A stretch of DNA of 64,000 bases from Craspedostauros australis. Taxonomy: Eukaryota; Bacillariophyta; Bacillariophyceae; Mastogloiales; Achnanthaceae. Where the stretch lies: the NCBI GenBank assembly GCA_026770025.1, contig JAMXDE010000042.1, positions 545,316 through 609,315 on the forward strand, in the 5' to 3' direction. The notes below the pieces were generated by a model. The model had not been told where the DNA came from. It made no database searches and worked only from the letters and a program-made list of their open reading frames with translations. The stretch's first letter is position 1. Every line of letters begins with the position of its first letter. Below, piece by piece: positions 10,303 to 20,758 of the stretch. The position numbers were made by a program, and so were the translations under genes.

Positions 10303-11858
10303 CTCACCGCAGGACGCGCATCTCGCGGCAACCGAGGGCACGCTAGTGGCGGTGAGCGACGGTTCCTACAAAGACGGTAGAGGTACATCAGCCTCCATCA
10401 TCTACGACACACGCACTCAGAAGTCGGTCTCGGTGTTGGCGACGGTCCCAGGCGTTACACACATGCAAAGCTCCTACCGAAGCGAACTCATGGGCGTGCT
10501 AGCCTCCCTCATCTACGTGTTCCTGCTAGAACAGGACCACAACGTGTCGATCCCCGCCATCACCCTTGCGCTCGACGGGAAACAGGCGCTCAACCGTGCC
10601 AGAGACGGTTCTTCTCGTCCTGTGCATCGCGACTGGGACATCCTGTCGGAAATCGAGCACGTCAAGTCTCTGCTTCAGTGTTCTCTTCAGTGGAGATGGG
10701 TTAAAGGCCACCAGGACGGCCCATTGTCGTCTCTGGACATCTGGGCCCGGCTCAACATTCGCGCGGACAGTGAGGCCAAGCATCACTGGGAGGCAGTGTC
10801 TTCGCAGCCGATCATCGCCAAGTGGGTCATGTCAGCCCCTGTCTGGAGGATCGGCTGGTTGGGAGCCCCCTACTCCCATGTCGACTCCACGGCCATGGAA
10901 GCAGTGGTGCAGAAGGAGGACATCTCCGTATACTGGCGCGATAAACACGGCTGGAGCGTTGACGAGCACGCAGCGGTCGATTGGCAGGCGTATTCCAGGG
11001 CCCGCACGTCGAGAGCGGCACGCGAAAGCGTCCGTTTTGTCTCGAAGCTCTCTACAGGGTTCATGGCGGTGGGCCGCAAAATGCAACAAGTGGGGCAGCA
11101 GGAGCACTCAACTTGCCCCAGCTGTCGACAGGAAGAAACGGTGGAGCATCTCCTCACCTGTGGTGGGCATGAGGAGGCATGGGAGGAGGCGGTGGAGGAA
11201 TTACTGGATTACATGTCAGTGGTAGGCACAAATCCCGTAGTAGTTGGGAGTATGCGTAGTGGCATGCGACGGTGGCGCCGCAAGGTCCGGCCGCAAGGCC
11301 CGCAGAGGCAGTTGGGGTGGTTTCCACTCCTGCAAGGTTTTCTGCACGTGGATTGGCGCCAGCAGCAACAGGCCTGGATGGTCAACAACGAATCCAAGCA
11401 CCGGACGGCGGAGGCCTGGACGGCCGATGTGATACGCCGGATTTGGAAAATTCCGTGGTCCGTATGGATCGCTAGGAACAACAAAGTCCACGAAGAGCCA
11501 GGCTCGGCGGCAGCACGCGCTCGCGACTACGCGAGACGTCTTCGCTCCTTCCATCCCCCCGGCCTTACCCTGCGCGAAGCGCAGGTCCTCAATCAAGGCG
11601 GGGTGGTCGAGTCTGGCAACCAATATCAAGTTCAACAATGGATCGAACGGGCGCAACAGGTGCGACGGGACGCCCGAGCCAGACAGCGTAAACAATCCAT
11701 GCAACAGGAGCGTTCGCTGATGGCCAAGTGGCTCGCCAATCCTTGACCGCGTTTTCGACGGCTCGCTCGACACCGGGTCCTAGCGGGGCCCGGCTAGACG
11801 AGGATAAAGCCCTGGAGGCACGTAACGTAATCGCTGAGTTATTATTATTATTATTATT
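10303..11858 (+). mobile_element. 5'-truncated non-LTR (LINE) retrotransposon
   Basis: A 1556-bp insertion bounded by perfect 16-bp direct repeats and ending in a (TTA)n tail at about 11838-11858. Both are hallmarks of target-primed reverse transcription, and simple-sequence tails are known for several LINE clades. Only the 3' end of the element is present: the RNase H domain and the C-terminal zinc-binding tail of ORF2, then ~110 bp of 3' UTR before the tail. Endonuclease and reverse transcriptase are absent, so it cannot move by itself. The coding frame is still open, so the insertion is not very old. Confidence 0.88.
10304..11746 (+). pseudogene. LINE ORF2 C-terminal fragment: RNase H plus CCHC zinc-binding tail
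   Basis: About 480 element-derived residues with no internal stop. RNase H type I residues are all visible in order: VSDGSYKDG (first Asp), SYRSELMG (Glu), LALDGKQA (Asp), WVKGHQD (His) and RADSEAK (last Asp). They are followed ~130 residues later by C-P-S-C-R-Q-E-E-T-V-E-H-L-L-T-C, the zinc-binding motif found after RT/RNase H in many LINEs. The open frame extends ~29 codons upstream into flanking DNA, but that part is host sequence outside the duplication and has no good ATG near the domain. It is a dead-on-arrival fragment unless a host promoter captured it. Confidence 0.85.
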
Positions 11859-11874
11859 ACGCGCACGTGTATGT
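11859..11874. repeat. Right target-site duplication of the LINE
   Basis: A second perfect copy of ACGCGCACGTGTATGT, directly after the (TTA)n tail. Confidence 0.9.
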
Positions 11875-12152
11875 GTAGTACGAGTATTCTACGATGGTAT
11901 TGTGTATGTGGTAATATGTGTTGCTGCTCGTCGTCATCACAACATATCGGCACCGTTCACAACAACGGCGTTTCAGTCATTCTTCCGCAAGGCGATGGCA
12001 TTCAATCGCGCTTGCGACAGCCATGCGATTGTTTTCGCGAGTCACTTGCGCTGTGCTCACAAAGTTGGTGCTGCGACCGCGACTGCTGCTTGGATTCATT
12101 TCTCTTATCAGCAGCCTGTCTGTTGGTTGATGATGCATGATGGAGATGGCAT

Positions 12153-13490
12153 TTAGTAGTCACCCTCGACGGAGTCGGCGTTGATGTTCATGTCCAGTTC
12201 TTCTCCGGTGACGCGCTTGTACAAACTGAGCAAGTCCTCGCAGTCGGCTTCGAAGTGCGAGGTGGCATCGAAGGATTTGCTGATGTAGCAGTTGTCATTG
12301 GATCCATCGCCGACTGGCTCCATGACGGTGGAAACGCTGGTGAAGCGCTGCAGGATGGGTCCCAAGATCTTGAGTCCCGGCGTGACGTCCTCGTCTGGGT
12401 TGGCCTTCTCTGCGACGGTGGAGACGATGGCGACATAGATGCCCTGCGCTGTGACCTGGAGGGTGTTTCCCAAGCTGCAAACGAAGACGTCGTTGACGCG
12501 TCCCACCTGCGGACCTGGTATGATGATTTGCACGGACTCGGCGTTATTGGTATTTGGGACGGGGTGGTTGAGCAGGCAGATGCATCTGACAACGCGTCCG
12601 GTTGGGCGGACCTTCTCCTTGGGGAAGTAGGATGGGTCGCCGATGACCATCTTGGCGACGGCCATCTGGTTGCCCGCCTTGACACCGTAGGCCTTGCCGT
12701 CCTTGGTGAGGATCTCGTCGACGTCCTGGTTGAGCATGAAGGTTCCGCCGTGGATGGCGCAGATGCGGGAGAATCCCTCTGGGAGTCCGCCGAGGCCGTA
12801 GATTGGGTAGATGTAGGGAGAGGTTCCGTACCGCTGCAGGGAGTGCATGTAGACCTTGAGGTTCTGCATGGGTTCCAAGGCCGGCTTGTCCATGTGCACT
12901 TCGTCAAGCTCCAGGCACATGGCGTGCGAGATGAACTGGTGCGTGTCCGGCTGCATGCCGAAGTCAGTGTAGAGCTGTCGCATGGTCATTTTGGTGAGGT
13001 CGCGGCCCTCGTGGGTGGCGGTGTTGGCAAGCTCGTACTGGTCGACGAAGATGAGGAACTTGCGGAAGCGACGCTTTTCGAAGAGTCCCATGAGGGACGA
13101 TTGCAGGGCCTCGCTTGGTGTGGCAGGGACCTTGAGGATGTTGCCGCCCTTGTAGACGTAGGATCCCGCGATGCTCTTGAAGTCCAGGTACCTTGTGACC
13201 TTCGTGTGGAGCAGCATCTTGGTGAGGTTGCCGCAGGCCATGATGAACTTGGGGATGAGATCTACGTTGTAATCACGGTTGGCGCCGAGGTTGGTTGGGG
13301 CCTCTCCGGCCTGGAACTTCTCGAAGAGGTTGGTGAGGTTGAGGGAGGCACCGTCTCCGCCGTAGTAGCCGTTGCGGTCGACCTGCAGCACGCGCTTGCC
13401 CTTGACGGAGAGAAGTCCGGAGATGACGCATTCCTTCAGGCCTGTTCCCATGACGATGGCATCGTACTCTCCATCTGCCAGGGCCTCCAT
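12153..13490 (-). CDS. GDI1: Rab GDP-dissociation inhibitor (GDI)
   Basis: 445 residues, the usual length of alpha/beta GDIs. The N-terminus carries YDAIVMGTGLKECVISG and, a little further on, VDRNGYYGGDGASLN, the conserved FAD-fold-like region of the GDI/REP family. Further family blocks include LIPKFIMACGNLTKML, YLDFKSIAGSYVYKGG and the central YPIYGLGGLPEGF. GDI is cytosolic; it extracts GDP-bound prenylated Rab GTPases from membranes and returns them to donor compartments. The ATG at 13490 gives an N-terminus like other GDIs. The frame stays open for nine codons upstream to a TGA, with a possible CAG acceptor in between, so an extra 5' exon cannot be excluded. It stops with TAA. The opposite strand is also open for over 1.3 kb, but that is a shadow of this gene. 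Confidence 0.97.
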   Translation of the reverse strand: MEALADGEYDAIVMGTGLKECVISGLLSVKGKRVLQVDRNGYYGGDGASLNLTNLFEKFQAGEAPTNLGANRDYNVDLIPKFIMACGNLTKMLLHTKVTRYLDFKSIAGSYVYKGGNILKVPATPSEALQSSLMGLFEKRRFRKFLIFVDQYELANTATHEGRDLTKMTMRQLYTDFGMQPDTHQFISHAMCLELDEVHMDKPALEPMQNLKVYMHSLQRYGTSPYIYPIYGLGGLPEGFSRICAIHGGTFMLNQDVDEILTKDGKAYGVKAGNQMAVAKMVIGDPSYFPKEKVRPTGRVVRCICLLNHPVPNTNNAESVQIIIPGPQVGRVNDVFVCSLGNTLQVTAQGIYVAIVSTVAEKANPDEDVTPGLKILGPILQRFTSVSTVMEPVGDGSNDNCYISKSFDATSHFEADCEDLLSLYKRVTGEELDMNINADSVEGDY

Positions 13491-15989
13491 GCCCTCTGGG
13501 AGCCAGTCATATGTCTGTCACGTGGTTGCAGGTTATTAGGGATGTTGGTGGGATGTTATTATCATGGGGTAGGGCAGAATGGGGCAGGCACAGAATCGGT
13601 CATTCCGAATGGAGAATGCGTGGATGGAGAGATAGATACATAATATAGATAGATATGTGGATGGATGGATGGAAGAATGAACAGGTGGATGAAGGAGGTA
13701 AGTGACGAGAGCATTGATGAGCTGGATGGACATGACCGGAGCATTCCTCAGCATTCCTCATCGTCATTGTCCTTGCCGTTGCTTGGTGTGTCTGCTGATT
13801 TCCCGCGGCCGTTGTTGGTCGTGTTCACCAAGGCATCCTTGACGCCAACTTCGACATGCCTTGTGATGGCATGCGATGCCATGGCCGTTGTCTTTGTCTC
13901 TGCCTGCTTCTTTGTCAGGATGAGATGCAATGCAGCAGCAGCAACGAGAAGACGGCAGCGAGAAACGCAGAACAGCTCTGCGCAAAAACACGGCGAAAGC
14001 CTTCGCCACGATCTTTTTTGTTGCCTTTCTCTGTCGTGCTTTGCTGTGTCGTGCTTTGGCCAAAACACGCTCGTCCGCGCGTATCGTGGCGGACAAGAGG
14101 TCATCCATCCTTCGGAATCGTTGTTGGGAACGGCTCACCTTTGGTTGCTCTCCTTCTGCCATCTTGCTTGTTGCTTGTTGCTTCTCGCTTGCTCCTTTTC
14201 GTTTGCCGTGTTGTTGTGGTTGCGTCCTTGTGAGGGTTCCTTCGTCCTTGGTTTATGGTGGCCCTATCTTGGTGGATTGATGACGCCTTTCTGTTTTCGC
14301 AGGTGTTGACTGTTGTCTGTTGACTGTTGTGGGTGCGAGCTGTGGGTGCTCTCTTGTGACGAATGCCACGGATGCAGGTTCTGATTTCTTTGTTTCGTGT
14401 TGCATCGCGTTGTTGCGGTTGCCGCCAAAGATGCCACACCGGATCTTCTCTTGTGTGTGCCTTTTGTCTTGTGAGACATGCTGCGAGGTGCGCACTGTGC
14501 GCACGAATCGATCAATCCCGTGTCGCATCAACGACTCTTCTGACTTCATTCCTACATGACTCACACTCGTGAAACAGACTTCATCCTATACACGGGCAGA
14601 GGTCAGGCCGAGAGATGGCCCAAAAGCAGCGCGACTATTTGTCAAATATTTTTGCTTCTGCTTCTGCTTCTGTTATTGGTTTTGGTCTTGTTGCCGCAAA
14701 TCCGAGTGCGCCTGCTCTGACTAACTCCACCGCCATCGTTATCGGTATCGGTATCGTTACTGCTTTGTCTGTTGCTGTTGCTATTGGATGGCTGATGCCA
14801 CTGCACGCTTCACAACTCCAGTACATGTACGTGTGTGTACTCTGGTATGCTGTGCTTGCTTCTCCTCCCTCCCTAGTTCGTACCGGTGGTGCACGAGGAT
14901 CGTTGCCATCAAACATCTCAACGATGGATGACTGCGTGGGCGGATCTGGACGACACAAGGCCCACGCTGGTCGGAGACTACTTTTGTGTTGCATGAGCAC
15001 CGATTTCTTCCCCATTCACGGCCAACAGGTCCGTACGAGAGAAGGCCTCTGAGGTGGTTGCTGACGGCAACGATACCGATCCCGAAAAGGTGTCTCTTCA
15101 CTATCGGTCATGCATCTTGAGTGTGTTTTGTGAGAAGCGCAGACAAACGATGCGACTGGTGCGACACGCGTCGCCACCTCCATTACTTAACGTGCCACTG
15201 ATAGCAACAATGGGGTCGGCGGCGTGCACTCTCGTCCCATACTCGGGAATTATGAGAGTAATCGTAGGTAATTCTCCCGCCACCAGAGTGGGGAAGTCAC
15301 ACCGCTTCGTGCCCATAATCACGTCACGTTCCTGAGCCTGCGCGCTCGTGCTTTGTTTTCTTGTGCGAACTTGGTGAACGACATTTGTTCCGATTGGGAA
15401 GGCGGCACAACGCCGTCAGGAACTTCGCAACAGTGCGAAGAGCGCTTTGTTCCTGCTTTGCTTCGTACGACTATACGTACATCACATGTCTGGATGTGTT
15501 CTATGTATCAGTGCCTGTACCAACGTTCGGGCTCTGACGTTGGTAACTGTGCCCACAGCGGCGATGGTCTCTCCCTCTCCCTTTGCGATGGTGGGCACGG
15601 GCAACACAGCATCACGAAGGAGAAACGAGCGATACTGCAACGAGAGCGCGTTGGTTGAACATGGCGCTCTCACAAATTCTGCTCGCCGCAGAAAGGGAAG
15701 ACAGCAGACAGCACACAGCACCACAATCTGACCGCATATTTCATAAAATACAATACACCAGAACCCACAAGAGCACACACAAGCAGAATAGGGAGCAATC
15801 TACTCTGCCGTACTCTGCTTGCTTCGCACGTCCCGACATATCCTGACACAACACAGCAACACAGTGCGACGTCAAGCAACACACAACAGCGTTCCCCATC
15901 TTGGCCTCCTGCGGGCACCATACCACACCACACCATAACATATAATACCATACAAATTCGAGTCAGTCCACGTTAATCAACGACCAACC
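13491..15989. other. Large intergenic region (2.5 kb)
   Basis: No supported gene. A GATA/GGAT-type microsatellite lies at about 13629-13675. CTTCTG repeats lie at about 14650-14675, and GGTATC/GGTTATC-type hexamers at about 14737-14760. Several open frames of 100-210 codons exist on both strands without homology-like features. The final stretch is the presumed leader of the TLC-like gene. Confidence 0.4.
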
Positions 15990-17321
15990 ATGGCCGATAA
16001 CGACCTCGTCACGGTGCCCAGATATGCGCTCTACGACTACAAGAACCCGTTCCAGTACGGATGGTTCACAATCAACTTCTTCCTCGCCATCCACATCTTT
16101 GCCCAGATGATCGAGATGGCGCTGCCGAAGATCAAGTTCCAGAATCTAGGGCACACTTACAGCAACCTCACCCGCGAGAAACAGAAGAACACCGTCACCT
16201 ATGTCATGCAAGGGCTGCTCACGGCAGTTGGTTTCGTCTTCCTCTTCGAAGGTTCGTACAGGATCCTCTTCCTGTTCGAGGATGAGACCAACCACGAGGA
16301 GTTGGAGTTCGTCGTCATGGCCTTGCACATCGCCGCCGCGCTGTACCTGTGGGAGTTGGTGTACCGAGATCAGATCGGGCTTCCGCTGCTGGTGCATCAC
16401 GTCATGACGCTCGTCTTCTTCCAGGCCATGTTCGCCACGTTCTATCCCGACAACCTCACCTTCCAACGGATTGGCATGGCCATGGGATTTTACGCCGTCA
16501 CAGAGCATCTGAGGTAAGAGTACGCCCAAGTTCTGCGATCGTTATGCTGCATGTGCATGCACAGCATGCTCTACACTTTCCGTGCCCCTGCCATGTTGAT
16601 GATACTGTAACCATGTCGATACTGCTCTACCATCGTGCGGTATGCTACGACGTGCCTCAGGTTTCGTTGTGCCATGAATCACATATACATATTATATTGT
16701 ACTCTACAACACCGTCTCACCAATCTCAATCTCCTCGCATCTCACTTGTACATACACACATATAATACTTGCTTGCATGACAGCTTCGTGGCGCTGTTCT
16801 GCTTCCGCTTGAACATTTTGAGGAGTTGGCACGAGCAGCTGTTCTACTACGCCGCCGTGCAAGCGTTCGTGGTGAAGACGATCATCACGGCGTTCATCAT
16901 CCCGTACTTCATCCTCGCCGCGTACGTGTATCACGATCTGGACAGCGTGAGCAGCTTCCTGCGATGGTTTTGGTACATCCTGTTCATCCCGCTGGCGATT
17001 GTCATGTACTGGTCGCAGGTGTACGGTGCCAAGATCCTGTACTCGCTGTCGCTGAGATGCCGCAAGAGGCGCGAGGAGGGTGATGACGAGGAGAGCGGTG
17101 ACAGCAAGGAGGGGGACGAAGAGATGGCGAGCAAGACCATGGAGATGACCACCGCCGATCAGATGAGCAGCAACTATGCTTCTACCATTCCGCAAGGCGA
17201 TGTCGTTGGTACTGGCGCTTGCACTGACACTGGCAAAAGCGGGAGCAGCAGTAGCAGTAGCGATGGTGGCAAGGACGACAGTACCGGTGAGGATGATGGG
17301 CATGATAGAGATGATGCGTAG
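15990..17321 (+). CDS. TLC (TRAM/LAG1/CLN8)-like multi-pass membrane protein (two exons)
   Basis: Exon 1 is 15990-16513 and exon 2 is 16784-17321, giving 353 residues. The 270-bp intron has a GTAAGA donor and a CAG acceptor; splicing makes a Ser codon. Hydrophobic helices lie near residues 22-45, 72-92, 108-128, 135-150, 165-180, 195-218 and 232-255. Between the third and fourth is LLVHHVMTLVFF; a paired His in this place, after a helix with E-L-V-Y-R, is typical of TLC-domain proteins (ceramide synthases and relatives such as TMEM56/TLCD). The C-terminal ~100 residues are acidic, Ser/Gly-rich and hydrophilic, probably cytosolic. No homeobox-like domain or Lag1 motif is seen, so ceramide synthase activity should not be assumed. 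It probably sits in the ER or a plastid-related membrane; function in lipid handling is inferred. Confidence 0.65.
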
Positions 17322-17717
17322 AGAGAATTCAATGAGTAGGAAACGATTTTGCTGAACAGCCCACTCCGCCTGAGTGTCCTGCCGTACTCGTAATTGTAGC
17401 CGTGCAAGCAGGAGAACGTATGATGCATGCTCCTGGCGAGTGCCTGAGGGAACATGGACGATGGCTGCTGCTGCTGCTCTCACATTACAGCGCTGATGTA
17501 TAATATCATGTTATTGGACGGGACAGCCTGCACTCGGTCGGAGTGCAGCGCATGACGGCAACATTGAATGGCAGAGGATTCTACTGTGGATCACTATACT
17601 AGAGTAGTGTGTGGTGTGTGGGAACTATACATTAGCCAGGGTGGTCACGAGGCAATCAAGTGTCGGCCGCCTCCCTGGCGGTTGTTCGTTGATTGATCTG
17701 AACGGTTGTTGCCTGCT
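17322..17717. other. Convergent intergenic spacer
   Basis: A short spacer between the 3' ends of the TLC-like gene (+) and the secreted Cys-rich gene (-). No features are seen apart from a GCTGCT run near 17464-17476. Confidence 0.5.
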
Positions 17718-19271
17718 CTACGCACAGACACCGTTGGTGCAAGCGAGGTGGTTGGCGCACTTGTTGTCCTTCCATGGCGTGGTGGAGGGTATGTTGTCGG
17801 TGCATGGTTCGTTAGAGCCGGCCTTGGGCGTGCAGAGGCCCGTTGTGTCGATCTCATTGCTGCGGCACCAGTAGACATCGGAAGGAGTGGAGGCCGAACC
17901 GTTTGGTCCCTGGTAGAGCGTGCAGTCGGCGTCGGTGTTGCAGGTGCTGAGGCAGATGCCATCATCTCCGCACATCTCCCCAGACGGGCAGGTGTTTGAT
18001 GTGGTGCACTTCTGTCGGCACTTGCCGCCACCGTCCGCAATGGCCCTGTTCTCCTTGACACAGGCGGCCTTGTCGGGGTCGCACACCTCGTAGAACTCTG
18101 GTGTAGTGAACGCCTCGCAGACATCTCCGATGGCAGCGTAAGGTGCGCAGGCGCTGTAGTCAGCCGGAGGCGGGGCCGTTGGATCCAGCTGCTGTGCGAG
18201 GGAGGAAGGCTTGGCAACGGAAGTGATGCGGCACCACATGCCTTCGCCGCACGAATCGTCGTCGCAGATCTCGCGGCAGGTGGCCGCAGTTGAAGAGGAC
18301 TGGGTGAGAGCGCGTGCTTGGCGCCGTTGTTGCGGACGTTGGGCAAGGTGGCGACGGCGGACGTTGCCATTGGCGTTGTTGCCGGTGTTGACGTTGACTG
18401 AGTTGTAGGCATCGATGACGTCCTGCGGCAGATCGTAGACGTCTGGGGTCCCGTCATTGTCGCCACCGGTGCCTTCGCCGCTTCCACCAAGGTCGATTGG
18501 GTCATGGCCGGATCCGTTGGTGGTGACATCGAGGTTGTCGCCGTTGTCCACAGGATCGACGCCAAGGTCGTGGCCCTCGTTGCCGGAGCCGTCCGAGCCT
18601 GCTGGGCTGGTGGTGGAAGGCGCGGCGCTGACGCAGACGGAGGTGGGCTCGCACTTGTTGGGCATCTCTCCGGCCGCTACGGTGGTGCCCGGTGGGTCGC
18701 AGGCGTCTCCAGCAGCAGCGAAGGAGCCGCAGACCTTGTATCCCACGATGGGGGACATGTAGCACGTGCCGGTGGCGCAGTCGTCGTCGGTCTGGCAGGA
18801 GGCGCCGCAGACCACGTGATCGATGGAGCTGCCGTCGCAGGCGACCTGCACCATTCCCAGCTCCCTCTGATTGCGATGCGTGTAGGTGACGAGGACGTCG
18901 GATTCTGTGCCTCCGCCCTCGCAATTTCGAGTGGAGACGATCTTGGAGGTCTTCCTGCCGCGCACGGGGTGCCCCATTCCGCTCCAGCAGCTGTCATGCA
19001 TCGCGTGCATCACGGTGCTGTGGAGGTTGTGGGCGTTGGGTCTTCGGTTTGGGAGACCGACCTTCGTGGCTCGGTGGCTCAGGTTGTGCTCGAGCTCCTG
19101 CTCGTCGAGCTGTCCATCAAGCTGCTCGTTGAGTTGTCTGTTGAGCTTCCTGTTGAGTTGTCTGTTGAACTGATGCGATGGCTCGGCATCCGCCAGGCAG
19201 ACGGAGGCCGTCGTCGCAAGTGCCAGCAGCATCAAGCCATGCCACTGTGTCATCGTCGCGTTCCTTCTCAT
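17718..19271 (-). CDS. Secreted cysteine-rich protein with QLNx repeats
   Basis: 517 residues. A signal peptide is clear: a short basic start, a hydrophobic core MLLALATTASVCL, and probable cleavage after ALA/ADA-like residues near position 28. Residues ~33-60 are a tetrapeptide repeat of the form Q-L-(N/D)-x. Cys-rich modules follow near residues 150-185 (CGASCQTDDDCATGTCY), 330-410 and 415-517 (CTTSNTCPSGEMCGDDGIC and neighbours). The C-x-x-D-x-D-C spacing is reminiscent of EB/Dickkopf-like disulfide modules, but I cannot assign a family. An Asp/Gly/Asn-rich linker separates the halves. It is likely a cell-wall or extracellular-matrix protein. No membrane anchor is visible at the C-terminus. 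Confidence 0.75.
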   Translation of the reverse strand: MRRNATMTQWHGLMLLALATTASVCLADAEPSHQFNRQLNRKLNRQLNEQLDGQLDEQELEHNLSHRATKVGLPNRRPNAHNLHSTVMHAMHDSCWSGMGHPVRGRKTSKIVSTRNCEGGGTESDVLVTYTHRNQRELGMVQVACDGSSIDHVVCGASCQTDDDCATGTCYMSPIVGYKVCGSFAAAGDACDPPGTTVAAGEMPNKCEPTSVCVSAAPSTTSPAGSDGSGNEGHDLGVDPVDNGDNLDVTTNGSGHDPIDLGGSGEGTGGDNDGTPDVYDLPQDVIDAYNSVNVNTGNNANGNVRRRHLAQRPQQRRQARALTQSSSTAATCREICDDDSCGEGMWCRITSVAKPSSLAQQLDPTAPPPADYSACAPYAAIGDVCEAFTTPEFYEVCDPDKAACVKENRAIADGGGKCRQKCTTSNTCPSGEMCGDDGICLSTCNTDADCTLYQGPNGSASTPSDVYWCRSNEIDTTGLCTPKAGSNEPCTDNIPSTTPWKDNKCANHLACTNGVCA

Positions 19272-20758
19272 TGTTGCTTCCTTGCTGCGTTGCTTGTTGT
19301 CTGAGCGTACAAGTACTCTAGGAGTATGTCTTGGAGTGTGTCTTGGAGTATGTCTTCAAGGATGAGATGGGTGGTGATGAAGTCAGGGTCGCGATGATTG
19401 TGATGATTGTGATGGTGCCGCAATCGGAGTGGTTGTTGTGAAGTCAAGGAAGCAGGCACAAGTATGCTCCTGATGCCAACGGGATGAATGAAAACAAACG
19501 GGTGGCACAACCAACACAGGCAAGAAAGGCAAGAAAGACGGAGAAACGGCACCAACAGGAAACAGAGGCGATGTCAGCTGAAGCGCTCCTTTTGCACCCT
19601 TGCGCCAATACTCGTACGGCGCTACGACCAAGTCAGTACGCGTGCGACGCTGTGATCGTTGGTGCTTGCCAAAAACCCAAATAACGCACAAAGAAAACGA
19701 GAGCGAAGAAGCCCACAGAACCGTGTTTCAAACACGAGCGCGGCCTTGACACGATGTTGGTATTGAACCCCACGAGCAGTTGTGTCACAACAAGACGAAG
19801 GTGTGAGATTGGGCGCGTTGTTCCCGAATTGCAAGGCAGAAGGATGAAATAGATCATGATGACCACATCATCGCAACGGCCCAACCTTTTTCCACGCGTT
19901 GATTGACCATAAGTGATGACGCACCAGCGGCCAAACTCTAAGATTAATTGTCAGATCGTGAAAACTGGAAGCCCATGATTGAAACTGACCAGTTGGACTC
20001 TATGAGGTTGATAGGAATGGGTCTGTTTCTGTCCGTCGATGACGTGACTGATTGACTCGTTGATGTCCCGAAATCGATTCGTCTGGACGACTTTCGTCTC
20101 CCTCCACGAGTCGGAAGTGCGCGTTGCTCGCCAATGGTTGTGACAGGTCCATGTCACATGCGATGTCTCTTCGCGCACTGTCGGCAGGCTTGATGCACAC
20201 GACTCCGTGAGAGCGTGCCGGAAAGCAACGCAACAAAAACGAAAACAACCCACCGTTGTGCCGTGTGTCGTGTTGTGTCGTGGTGTGGTTGTTGCTATTG
20301 CCACTGCCGTGTTTCTGTTTTGGACAATGCGCAGCACGACATCCATTCTGCGTGGTGGGAGCAATGCTGCGCGGCGCGCTTCGATGTGGGGAATCCCATC
20401 TTCCATGTTGCGGCGGACGTTTGGATTAGTGGGAGCACCCATGCAAAGTCGTACGAGTACTCGTGCTCTGGCATCGTGTTGATATCGTGTAGATATCGTG
20501 TTGGCATTGTTGGTATAGCACGCGTATGGCACATCAGCAGCATAGCAAGATCGCGGTGAGATCACAAGAGAGAGACAAGCCAGAGCGAAGGATTGCATTC
20601 CAATCAACACAAACAAACCCAACTCCCTACAAATACAAGCAAGAAATACAAGCAGAAACACAGCGCAAACAAGAGATCCCCCCAAGGAGATCACAAGACC
20701 ATTACCACCACCACCACCACCACCAAGAAGAAGAATAAAAGAAGAAACGAAAGCCACC
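19272..20758. other. Divergent intergenic region (1.5 kb)
   Basis: This lies between the secreted Cys-rich gene (-) and the sulfotransferase-like gene (+), so it probably carries both promoters. A GGAGTATGTCTT-type 12-bp repeat (three units) is at about 19320-19356. A palindromic GTACGAGTAC/GAGTACTC cluster is at 20451-20466. A CCA-repeat leader (about 20703-20722) precedes the ATG. No gene is supported on either strand. Confidence 0.45.

Noticed and set aside
10217-10303. 29-codon N-terminal extension of the RNase H frame
   Set aside because: It lies outside the target-site duplication and is host DNA fused by chance; it begins with GTG.
12255-13643. 462-codon open frame antisense to GDI
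   Set aside because: GDI is unmistakable on the other strand. The antisense frame is opened by codon bias.
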